Shown piece by piece: positions 33,514 to 44,036 of a DNA stretch of 64,000 nt. The notes beneath the pieces were generated by a model that was given only the letters and a program-made list of their open reading frames with translations, searched no databases and was not told the DNA's origin. The position numbers and the translations under genes are program-made. The DNA comes from Maratus speciosus. Its lineage: Eukaryota; Arthropoda; Arachnida; Araneae; Salticidae. Each line of letters begins with the position of its first letter. Positions within the stretch are counted from its first letter, which is position 1. Where the stretch lies: assembly GCA_963932465.1 (NCBI GenBank), contig OZ010791.1, positions 318,180,283 through 318,244,282 of the forward strand. Reading direction: 5' to 3'.

Positions 33514-35071
33514 AAATGAATAATAGTTTACAGTTTCATGGCATCGTTTACAATGAACTTAGTTGCTTATTATTTTAATATTATATTTTAATATTATATA
33601 AAAAAATAATTTGGAAAAATGATAAAGATGAGCAGAATATTATAATATTACTGCTAATTCTCTTCCCGCTTCCGTGTCGTATAATTAATAAAGAAATAAA
33701 TCCCATTTCTTATATATGTCACAACCTGTCCCTTAAAAGCAAGGAGTTCAAAAACACTGTTACACTTACAAATACTGTTTAACGAATTTCATGTTTCTTC
33801 TTCTTCAAAGAAAACAAAAACAGCACTATATAAATACCGATAAATAGAAATTCATAAGGTCTGTTTTTTCATTTAATATGTACTAGTTCATTTCTCTTAT
33901 CTCTGTTTTAAAAACTATATGCAATGTGGAATATTTTTGCTTATTTCGATATTTCTTATGTATAATACTTATTTTTTTTGCAATAAATACAAAAATAAGC
34001 TTATCTTTCAAGCTTTCATTTTGTCGACATTTACAGCATCGCCATTAAAATAATACATGATGTGACTTTAAACATTACTTTCAAAATGACTGTAAGACCG
34101 ATTATTTGAAGTTGTGAGTATCTGAAACTCACAAGCATAATTTTGTAATTATGTACAATGATAGCTGATAAAAAAATAATAAAAATACTAAAAGTAATTT
34201 ATAAAATTGACTTCCTTATTAGTTGAAATGATTAGAATGCTAAAATATTGTCTTTAAAAGATTAACTAAATAAAAATTCGTGATTGTTATTTAGAGGTTT
34301 TTCCTGTGTTACTTTTGTTAACAAACCAGATCCAAATAAAATTCGTTAAGTAGAAAATTCCGTAAAATAGAAGTCCCTTAAAAAGAAGTTCAACTGTAAA
34401 AAGTACTGTGTAAAAAGACATTTATTGTTATTTACATCATAAAATATTTGTCTAAAATAATGCATTTTAATTCTATGTCAGATGCATCAAATGTCAGATA
34501 TCATGACATTATTTAATGCTGTATCCCTAATAATGTTGCCTTTGCAACAACGAATTTCTTTATTACCTGATTTCTAATTATTTCTTCATTTTCTTCAATT
34601 TTTCGAAATAATTAGTTTGATCATGATTAATTTTATGAAACTCTGATGATATTTAGTTCGCTATTATACTCAGACTTGACGTCTACAGTTCTAAATGAGC
34701 TGTGAATCACTACAAAAAATAGATTCCAAATTCCAAATCTATTAAAGCATTCTTGTAAGAAAAACACTTATTTCTGTTTCATTACAATATTTTTGCGGAG
34801 CATCAAATAAAGGGTCCACAGTTTACATCACGCTTTACAAAAATGAAAGTGAAAATGAAACTAAAATTTTCTTTATTTGTTATAATGCAATAATTTTATT
34901 TTAAATAAATTACGGAATGTCAGGATTTTTTTACGTTTTAGTAAATACATGGTCTGAAAAACTAGTGTGTCAATTTTTTTCATCATAAAAAAAAAGAAAA
35001 AAAAACTTTCGTGATTATTTATACAGTAATCTCGACTGAGAGACTCTACAGTAATCTCGACTTGAGATCTA
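33514..35071. other. A+T-rich sequence with one solo pogo-like end
   Basis: At 34345-34398 the sequence ends AAAAAGAAGTTCAACTGTA. Inverted, this is TACAGTTGAACTTCTTTTTA followed by GGGACTTC, resembling pogo-type ends that begin CAGTTGAAC. No partner was found. The direct repeat ACAGTAATCTCGACT occurs twice at 35024-35062, just before the next element. No gene was recognised. Confidence 0.4.
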
Positions 35072-36291
35072 CACTGAGGTGACAAAAGTCATGGCATACC
35101 CTGCTAATAGCGTGTCGGTCCTCCGTTTGCCCGGCGAAGTGCAGCAACACGGCGTGGCATGGACTTCACGAGTCGTTGGAAGGACTCTGGAGAAATATTG
35201 AGCCATGCAGTCTCCATAGATGTCCATAATTCCGAAAGTGTTTTCGGTAGAGGATTTTGTGCACGAACTGATCTCTCGATTATGTCCCATAAATCTTCGA
35301 TGGGATTCATGTCGGGTGATCGCGGCGGCCAAATTATCCACCGGAATTGTCCAGAATGTTCTTCAAACCAATTGCAAACACTTACGGCCCGGTGACATGG
35401 CGCATTGTCATCCTGGAAGATTCCATCTTTGTTTAGCTACATGAAGTCCATGAATGGTTGCAAGTGGTCTCCCAGTAGCTGAACGTCATCATTTCCAATT
35501 AAAGATCGGTTCAGTTTGACAAGCGGACCCATTCCATTCCATGTAAACACAGTCCGAACCGTTATGGAGCCACCACCAGCTTGCACTACCAGCCTTGTTG
35601 ACAACTGGGGACCATGACTTCATGGGGTCTGCGCCACACCCGTACTCTTCCATCACCTCTTACCAATTGAAACCATGATTCATCTGACCAGGCCACTTTT
35701 TTCCAGTCGTCTACGGTCCAACTGATATGGTCACGAGCCCAGGAGCGCCGCTGTTGGCGATGTTGTGCTGGTAGGAATGACACCGAAGTCGGTCTTCTGC
35801 TGCCATAGCCTATTAAATCCAAATTTCGCCGTACTGTCCTAACGGTCACGCCCGTCGGTCGTCCCACATTCATTCCTGCGGTTATTTCACGCAGTGTTGC
35901 TTGTCTGTTCATACTGACAAGTCTACGCGGACGTCGCTGGTAGCAGTCATTAAGGGCTGGCGGTCGACCACTGCGTTGTCCATGATGAGAGGTTATGCTT
36001 GAATTTATGTATTCTCGGCAACCTCTTGACACTGTGTCTCGGAACGTTGAATTCCGTAACTATTTCCGAAATGGAATGTCCCATGCGTCTAGCTCCAACT
36101 AGAATACCGTGTTTGAAATCCGTTAATTTTCATCGTGTGGCCATAATAACATAATCAACCTTCTCACACGAAGTATTTGAATACAAATGAAAGTTCTGCC
36201 CAGGCACTGCCCATTTATACAATTTGTAAGCGACACTACAGTCATCTATATATTTGCATATTGCTATCCCATGACATTTGTCACCTCAGTG
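35072..36291 (-). mobile_element. Tc1/mariner-superfamily element, 1.22 kb, TA-flanked
   Basis: The left end CACTGAGGTGACAAAAGTCA follows TA (35070-35071). The right end is its inverted counterpart (TGACATTTGTCACCTCAGTG), ending at 36291 before TA (36292-36293). Repeats run for about 25 bp. A transposase on the minus strand fills the inside. This end sequence is widespread in arthropod Tc1-like elements. Confidence 0.92.
35098..36150 (-). pseudogene. Tc1-like transposase pseudogene with DD36E spacing
   Basis: A cut-and-paste transposase. From the likely start (about 36147) the reading MATR is cut by a stop at the fifth codon, and a frameshift follows near 36025. The longest clean segment, 36032-35586, contains the helix-turn-helix linker (GQRSGRPPALND) and the first aspartate in WSDESWFQL. 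After a frameshift near 35590 the reading continues through NGMGPLVKLNRSLIGNDD and an in-frame stop (about 35440). It then reaches the second aspartate in FQDDNAPCHRA and the third catalytic residue in SPDMNPIEDLWD. All three catalytic residues (D, D, E) survive. There are 36 residues between the second D and the E. The frame closes near 35104. Confidence 0.92.
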
Positions 36292-37490
36292 TATTCTAAA
36301 GTAAAGTTTAAACTAATATATATGTTTATAATCAATAGAACATTTTTTTAATGCAATGCCATAACAATACATTAAATAATTCTGATGCATACCAAATCAG
36401 AAATATCTATTACGACTTCAAAATAAGCCCAGAAAGCTAAAAAAAACTTCTGTATACTTTAAAACACACATAACACATAAAAAAAGGTTGCCCAGCGTTT
36501 TAAAAATAAACTTTTCTTAAAAAAAAATTGATCGATGACCAGGATAATATAAATTTCAATTCAGGCGGAAGCTGAAATTTAAAAAGAAGATTTCTAAGCT
36601 TTTCTATGAAAACGTCAAGAAATAAATGAAAAAGCGTTGAGAATTTTGAAATTAAAAAGAATGCTTAAGTTTATAGAAACGATTTTTTTTTTTTATTTAG
36701 CTTTTTTGTACTATATGTTCTAATATTTTAAGGTATTTTTTGGTAGTATGTAAGCATTTTGTGAAACTCTCTCAACGATAATAAAGAATAGAATCTCTGA
36801 AACTAGTGAAATTATATATTATAAACAAATGAATATATATAGAGAGATAGATAGATAGATAGATAGATAAATATTATATGTATACAACGATATTATGTGA
36901 TAAATACATGCATACATTAAATACATATATAAGAAATATAGATATATATGAATTGTGTATAATTAAATCGTATGACATTTGTTTTTAAAGTTTTAATATT
37001 CTGCGAATAAGGACCGGAAAAAGTGAAGTTTATGTTTTGGAAGAAGAAAATTCTTCGTTTCAGTTTAGTTTAGTAAATTTGAGTAGGAACTGATGTTATA
37101 AATAACATTTATCGATCCCATAAAACATTGTGAGGTGACGTTGACATTACATTTTTACTTTATGACCATCGGTGTGACGTCACGTAACATGAATGTGAAA
37201 TCTTTATGACAGTTCTTTTGTAAACTCCTGTATATTTAGCTCTAAATATAGCCTCATTTTCATACAACGTTTCAGTCTTAAGCACAATATTTGAAGAAGG
37301 TTATTATTATTATTATTATTATTGTATTTATATTCTGAATCAGCTAAAGGGTTCGTATCATAATTTCTATCAGCTTATTAACTAAAATTAATATGTTTAG
37401 AGATAATTTTCCCTCAAGTTTATAAATAAATAAATATAGTTTGATTTGTAAGGGCCTCATGAAACGTAATCTAGTTCAGGGCCTCAAATA
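36292..37490. other. A+T-rich sequence with microsatellites
   Basis: A GATA run (about 36843-36868) and an ATT run (about 37300-37325) are present. No genes or element ends were recognised. Confidence 0.5.
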
Positions 37491-39141
37491 GGAGAGACTA
37501 GGGACGGTTGACCATACGGGAGGCTTGATCGAGCCATCAATTTTCATACTTAAATGAATTTCAGAGTTTTATCAATAGGTGTCAACCAAATCTATTTGTA
37601 TGCTGAAACAGCAGTCTTCGTTTAATAGAGAAAATCGAAGTAGGTGTGGGAAAATCAATTGTGAGACGTTTTCAAACTAAAAGTTGTGTTTTTTAGAATT
37701 ATTTTGTAAGCGTTTTTTCAAATAAATGATATCATAGAAATTTAAGTAAGTAGTTTTAAAGTAATGCAGAAATATCGAGCTTTCATCCAGGCATAATGAC
37801 TGTAAAGTAAGTTAGGCTTAACATAACAATGTGGTATTCTTTAGAAAAGGTCTATATAGGGAGACTTGACCCAGTCAATGTGAGGGAAGGTTGATCAGAT
37901 GCTCAAGGCTCCCTTAATTAAGTGTTTTGGGAAATATTTTTATTATACACTGTGCATAATGAAAAGTTAATGGTATAAACATAAAAGAATGTAAATTTAT
38001 TCTGTAAAGCTTCAGTAAAATGGTGTGATAGAAAAGAAAATGTTTAAAACTGACTATAGAAAAATGTGAAAAATTGCCAGAAAATGGGAAAGTTGATAGG
38101 AACTTTTTTCCATTTAAATATTGCTTACAAAAGGTAAATAGAAACAGTGGAAAAGACTAGAAAGGATGAAAGCAGCAGTCTTAATCCTTTGAGGGGCAGT
38201 GGTATGTTTATAAAAACACTTAATTTTAATACCGAAACATCACAATCGCACAAGAATTTTGCTAAAATCTTTTCCATTTAATATGTATGTGAAATATAGC
38301 CTTTTTCTCATTTCCAAATAATTTTTTTCACAAATTCCGGTGGCAGTCATTTATTTCAACATTTAAATACTGAAAGTACTTTGCCCTTTAAAGGTTTAAA
38401 TTATGTTAATGATAAGTTAAGTGCTCATGCGGTTGCAAAAGAACATAGCATCGATCGAAAATCTTTAGGGAGGTATGTAGAACAATTTCACCAGGGTGAA
38501 TAGAGTGAGATGAAGCCAAACTATGTGACAACTAGAGTTGTCAGATCGAGTGTCACAAAAAGTAGAACAACGAGATGAAAAAAGCGGGACAGTGGCTCCT
38601 AAATCCGGATATAATAATATGAAACACTATGAAAACGAAAACTGTTTCTAACAGAATAGTCCTTAAATGTTAAAATTTCATTTTCCCTGCTGTACAATTA
38701 TACCCGCTCAGACAAAATCCTGTTTAAAACAAAAATGTTCTCTTCTTACTTGTGATTGCGTCTTACAGATTTGTTTAAGCCTCATATTTTTTAAAAAATA
38801 TTTTTGATAATAATTAAAGCATGTAGAATAAAGTTAGTTTGCTTTTTTTAAACTGATTTTATTTCTCTTCACAAATAGTGCAATATAAAACAAAGTGGTT
38901 CAAGCCTCCCATATAGTGGGTCAACCCTCCCATATGTGGGGAGCCTTGACCCATTATTTTTTCATGATTAAAATCCATTACTTTTCAAATTTCTTATATG
39001 TTACACTTATGTAGCAATTTTATTTTGATAACAGATTGTATGACGAGTAAAATGACATATGAAACTTTATTCTACGTTCAATATTTAAAAAATAAAAAAA
39101 ATCATTTTGTAAAAAGTGGGTCAACCCTCCCTAGTTTGCCC
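37491..39141 (+). mobile_element. 1.65-kb pogo-like element, TA-flanked, mostly non-coding
   Basis: The left end GGAGAGACTAGGGACGGTTG follows TA (37489-37490). The right end, read inverted, GGGCAAACTAGGGAGGGTTG, is followed by TA (39142-39143). GGTTGACCC-type motifs recur near both ends in both orientations (about 37864, 37890, 38900, 38918 and 38945), which suggests transposase binding sites. A single decayed helix-turn-helix segment (separate entry) is the only coding trace. The catalytic domain is absent. Confidence 0.75.
38393..38503 (+). pseudogene. Pipsqueak-type helix-turn-helix fragment of a pogo-like transposase
   Basis: A 36-codon open segment reads GLNYVNDKLSAHAVAKEHSI, continues into DRKSLGRYVEQF and ends at a stop. 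The pattern (short helix, AVAKEH, turn, SIDRKSLGRYV) is that of the N-terminal DNA-binding domain of pogo/Tigger transposases and Pipsqueak-type proteins, about 40-50 residues in the family. No start codon context and no downstream DDE domain are readable. Its position inside the TA-flanked element supports the family call. Confidence 0.6.
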
Positions 39142-39143
39142 TA

Positions 39144-40558
39144 TTTTAAAATGTTTAAAATAATTTTTAAGATTCAAAATCATTTCAAAATAACTTTATG
39201 GTCACAGTGTGACTTCAAATCCTAGTGGATTTGCGATCCCATTTCTGGCGTGAGGTGGGTGACGTTAGGTGACCTACAGTAACTTCACTTTGATGTCTAG
39301 AAAATAAAGAAAAATTGGCATGAAAATATTTTTTTATAGAATAATAATTTTTTTGAAGTTTTCTTGTTCCTTTTTAAAAGTTTTTGCAGAAATTCACAAT
39401 TTAGTCACAATTTAACATCATTGAATGGTGTTATTTTTATAACATATGTGGCCTAACGTCTTAGACTTACAGTGGAATTACTGCCAATATGTTTACTATA
39501 CAGGTGTTAGCGACAAAGTCTCATTTTGTTTGTTTATATAATTTTCGTCTCCATTAAATCGTAGTTAACTTCTGGAGGGCTTCCAAAAGCTAGCAGCTTG
39601 TTTTACAAATGTATAACGGTGGTGACGGCAATCGGCTCTGTGACTTTCTATTCTACTGCTTATACCTTGATACAATTGCAAATTGACTGTCAAGAGCAAA
39701 TTAAAAAGCTTTCTTTTTACATACACGTAACTTCCGTAATTGCAGCCATTTCGAATCGTTGTCATTATGACTAGAATGCCAATTAAAACACATGTGAAAA
39801 ACCATAAAAATTTTATACAAAGCTTTAGAGCCAAATCACATTTGACAAATCCGTCATTTTGCTATCTAACCTATTGCTGAAGACATTTACAAAGATGATA
39901 TTAAGAATAAAATAAGGCACTTTGTCCGTAAAAAGAAATCTATAGAAAAATTGGTTAAAAAAAATAAAACTTCTAGTTTTTTTTTTAATGGAATCCTTAA
40001 AAATTTATACCACCCTCTATAGGGAAGGACGTGTTCCTAACATTATCTGCAGGTGTATGTCTTCCACATGAACACATAAAGAACGTAGTTTTCATCTCAT
40101 CCTCTTTCGTTCAGTGGTTAGTGGAAACAGGTGTTTTCTGAACGACTGGCCATATGCTCCAAAATGCATCACGGAATTGACAAAAAAAAATACAAATGAA
40201 TAAATAAATAAATAAAAGTTAATGGTAATGTAGTGATATATAACCTTTTTGTAACAAAATAAATGGCATAAAACATAGCTTTAATGCTTAGAACGTAACG
40301 AAGAAAACCCCTACCCTTTTGTGCCTAGTATCCCAAAATTGGGGCGGTCAGGTTTTTATAAGTAAAATAAATATTTTTTCAAAGATCATTTTTTTTATTA
40401 TTTTTTACGTTCATTTTACACCATTTACTATAATTAAGCACAATAATGAGTTTAAAAAAATTCAGGCACTAATGGATTAAAAAGTTTCTGAAATAAAATG
40501 GCCTCATAGGGTCATTTCTGTTAAATTCAACTTATGATCCTTTCTTAATAAAAAAAAG
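39144..40558. other. A+T-rich sequence, no convincing gene
   Basis: A minus-strand frame ending at 39565 contains a hydrophobic stretch like a membrane segment (LWFFTCVLIGILVIM) followed by basic sequence. It lacks an ATG before the hydrophobic part and matches no family that I recognise, so I do not call it a gene. Other features are short AAAT runs at about 40196-40216. Confidence 0.4.
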
Positions 40559-40562
40559 TTAA

Positions 40563-41302
40563 GGAGTCTCAGGACTCTTAAAGCTTAAAAATTTTCGAAA
40601 TTTTAATTTTTTTAGATGTTAAACTTCTATTTTTTCTGAACATTTTGATATAATTGTTTCCTTTAAATTCCTATTAGAGCTGAAGTTATGGCTTTTACAT
40701 TTATACACGTTCAATAGCTGAAGCGTCGTTTCGGAAAATTTGCAACCATTTTTCTCCAAATGACGTTTTTGGGCATAACGCGCACGATACCTCAAAAACT
40801 TATTAATATTTTTTTATGAAAATTTCAAAACATATGTTTCATGTTAGTATGTATAAACTGAACCTAATATTTCCTTTTTATTGTTCAAAACAATATTTTT
40901 TAGGTGATTATATTGTTGAAATGTTCTTAATTTTGCATTAGCTAAATACAACTTTGTATTAAAAATATAAAAAAGCTTTAAATACAAATTTATTTAGGTT
41001 CAGGGTAATTATTACAATGTGAAGTATAAGTAGGTACCAAAATTTTCATTGTAGTTGCAACACTTATTTTGTAATCGTGCGCGTAAACTGTTATACCGAT
41101 TTTTTGCTTGGACAGTTTGGAGCCCCCTGTAAATACTAATTCTGCATCTTATAATTTTCTAAATAGATGAAATGAAAGAACATACTTATATATTTTTCCA
41201 ATTAAAATTGTGTCTTAAAATTAAGTACATTTTAAGATATTAAATGTTGAAAATGGCTCTTATTTTTCATTTTTTTTCCAATTTTAAGAGTCCTGAGACC
41301 CT
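40563..41302. mobile_element. 740-bp inverted-repeat element flanked by TTAA
   Basis: GGAGTCTCAGGACTCTTAAA at 40563 onward, after TTAA (40559-40562), is matched inverted by TTTAAGAGTCCTGAGACC ending near 41301, before TTAA (41303-41306). Beyond the first 20 bases the arms diverge quickly. The interior contains a CpG-bearing stretch (about 40720-40790) but no open frame. TTAA duplication is the piggyBac-superfamily habit, and the ends offer no stronger proof. Confidence 0.5.
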
Positions 41303-41306
41303 TTAA

Positions 41307-42582
41307 GGGGACGGTTTCAAAAATTAACCGTAAATGAAATATGATATTAAGCGTCTTTAAAGTTACTTTTATTCCACATATTTTTCAGCATAACCATTTA
41401 CTGCATTGACATCTCAGATTTCTCAATACAGTAATTATATTTTTTTTTAGTTATCTGTAAACGATATTTTTTAATAGAATAACACAAAAACTAAGGTTTT
41501 TATTATGTTCCTCATAATTATTGAGCTTTATAGTCTTATTTTAATTATAAAAAATAACTATTCTTTCTTTAATATCGAAAGATAATTGTAAAAATATTTT
41601 CAGAATCATTTCAACATTATTTTTATGCATAAATGGATTAATTATATATTTTTAAAATATCTAATAAAAAAGTAATTTGAATAAAAAACAGAGTTAGCAA
41701 TAAATTGATTTAATTGTAGGTTTTAAATAAAGAAATAAAAATTATATATCATGTATAAATTGACCAATTAATAAACTTTAATAAACCAAATAATAAACCA
41801 AATAATAAAATAATTCTTTAGAGATTAATATATGTCCTAATTTCCCGGCTGAAATTTTTTTTTATGTTAACGTTTTCATAAATATATTTATTTTACATTT
41901 GATGAAAGACAATGGACTAATTATTAATTATTTTATGTTATTCCACTTAATTATACCGCCAAGTATATTTGATTAATATCTTGTTAATTATACATGATAT
42001 CTTTTGAGAAAATTAATATTCAGAATAGCAGTTATTTTTTAACGCACAACAATGTGTAGAAGTAGTTGAAATTGAAAAAAAAAATATTTTTGCATTTTTT
42101 AACATAATTTGATGCTTAGATGTATAAATACTGGGTATTTCAAAAGTTATGAGCAAAAGAGAAACCCAGTAAAACGGATATATGATTCCTTTAGACTATT
42201 AGTATTCAGATTTATATTAACGTTGATAGAGAATTTTATATTGCATAATTTTGTTTCTGATTTTCACAGAAATGTAAAATTAATAACAATATGAAAGAAT
42301 GATTATTTTTTGATATAATGTATTATTTTATAGTTTACGAAAATTTAAATAGAACACATTATATTTCATTATATAAATTTCGCATAAAATCGCAAATGAT
42401 TTAAACATTGTATATAAAAATAAATTTTCAATAAAGGGAACAATTTTAAGATCATGTAAAATACATAAAAGAAATCAGTTAAAAAAGAAATTTTAAGCAT
42501 TCAACAGAATGGTAAATGAAAATAAATTTAAAAACAGTAATTTAAAATACAAAATTTAAAACAATGTAGTACAACACATGTG

Positions 42583-42584
<2 letters not shown>
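41307..42584. other. A+T-rich sequence, nothing recognised
   Basis: The open frame at 42109-42294 has no recognisable feature. There are no terminal repeats. Confidence 0.5.
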
Positions 42585-42619
<35 letters not shown>

Positions 42620-42640
42620 ATACACACACACACATATATA
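42585..42640. repeat. TA/TG/CA microsatellite, palindromic
   Basis: A TA run of about 28 bases passes into TGTGTGTATACACACACACA and back into TATATATA. It is self-complementary and could extrude as a cruciform. A mariner-like end starts directly at its right edge. Confidence 0.9.
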
Positions 42641-42900
42641 TACAGGGTGATTCATAAATATCGAAGCAATAGGCTATTTCTTTAAATATTGCCCCTAGAC
42701 CCATACTTCCAATTGCGAAGTTTCATAAAAATGGGCAAAATTTAATGACATAAGTTGCAACTCCGTGGGTGGTCTATTTGAAAAAATATGAAAATTAAAT
42801 TTTTATACGGCCCCCGTAGTGTAACAATTCCAATCAGGGAAACTTTCCTTATCCATGGATTCGACGTGCAATCCAAAAAACAATGTTACTTTAAGAGTTC
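42641..42900. mobile_element. Solo mariner-like end inserted at a TA microsatellite
   Basis: TACAGGGTGATTCATAAATA begins right after the TA run, a classic mariner-type end. Further in, TTTTTATACGGCCCCC (about 42813) resembles TTTTTATACGGTCCCC in the left arm of the foldback element at 58901-60668, so the two are probably relatives. No opposite end was found, so the element is truncated or its right end has decayed. Confidence 0.5.
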
Positions 42901-43799
42901 TAGGAAACACGTAAAAAATATATTTGTTGAGTTAGAATTTTGAATTTTTTTTCTTTTTTTGTGATGGTTAACCATATTATTTGCAAACAAAATCGCATCC
43001 TAATATTTCTCATAAAGTTTTTAAAAAATTTAAATGATTAGTATTTTTTAAGCGGATTTAATTTAAAGTCTTTATAATTCGAAACATTATGCATCGGATT
43101 TCAATTTTTTTTTCATTTAATTAAAGAGGAAAGTATAATTTTAGTTTTGTTTCAGGAGTGTTTTAAATATTAATTTTAAAAATATTAAAAATATTTATTT
43201 AAAAAAATATGTAACTTATTTTTAAAAAAATCCTACTTTCAGAAGTAAAATTTTTTTCAAATTTGCCGAAAAAAATGAATGTAAAATAATCAAAAAAGAC
43301 ATATTCCAAATTTGCACCTTTTTTATTTACGATTCTTGACTTATGAAAATTTAAAAACAAGAAGCGGTTAAAAAAAAATAAAAAAAAAATAAATAAATAA
43401 AAAAAAAACATCATGCAGAAAAATGCATTTAAAATTTTAAACATTGATTGGCTGCTAATAAAATGTTTAAATGCTTTTTAAAAAACTGAACGTGTAAAAG
43501 TAACTTCTTTCGTTAGCTTAAACTTCCGATTCAGTTTAACTTTTGCCGTTTCCACCTACTTTTTTTACTATTTAAATGTCCATAAATAAGTGTTAAATGT
43601 GTAATTTGAAATAGTGCTTTTTCTAACATGCCGATTAAGAGATTTTCATAATTTTTCCCTCACAAATTCAGGCTGTTAATTAATTGTCCTGGCGTGGCCG
43701 TTAAAAAAGTCTGTATTATGCAGGAACAGACCCGGGATTGGCGACTTCTTTCTGTAGACTCGACCAGGCCGGGCCTAACATATTTTTTCATACCGCACC
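42901..43799. other. A+T-rich sequence, no recognised gene
   Basis: The minus-strand frame at 43199-43444 is a phenylalanine-rich product of poly(A) tracts. A G+C-richer stretch at 43690-43790 precedes the SINE and may be element-derived, but I could not assign it. Confidence 0.4.
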
Positions 43800-44036
43800 G
43801 GGTGTTGGTGTGATTTATGACGGCCAATTATCTACACGAGGGATATGGGCCCGAAGGGGGGTGCCTTCCGTGAAAGACTTTCTAAGGGAACCTAACCCGT
43901 ATTTACGCAAGGATATCCAAAGTTCGAAGAAAACCACTGAAAACTCCGAACGATTGGGCCGAAGGGCGCGATTGGGTACGAACTCAGCACCTCCCGTCTA
44001 CCAGCTTTGAGAGCACAACCTCTCGGCCGCTGGTTA
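43800..44036 (-). mobile_element. tRNA-derived SINE, minus-strand copy
   Basis: On the minus strand the head reads CCAGCGGCCGAGAGGTTGTG (A-box region), then AAGCTGGTAGACGGGAGGTG, the B-box-like GAGTTCGTACCC (about 43975-43986) and the family core GCGTAAATACGGGTTAGGTT (about 43885-43905). The 3' part ends in 'GGCCGTCATAAATCACACC' without a clear CAACC tail. It shares the head, B-box spacing and core with the copy at 23422-23670. Target-site duplications were not found, and the 3' limit is uncertain. Confidence 0.75.

Noticed and set aside
39565..39834. Frame with a membrane-like segment on the minus strand
   Set aside because: It has no ATG before the hydrophobic part and no clear splice acceptor, signal peptide site or family match. 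A+T-rich DNA often encodes hydrophobic runs by chance.
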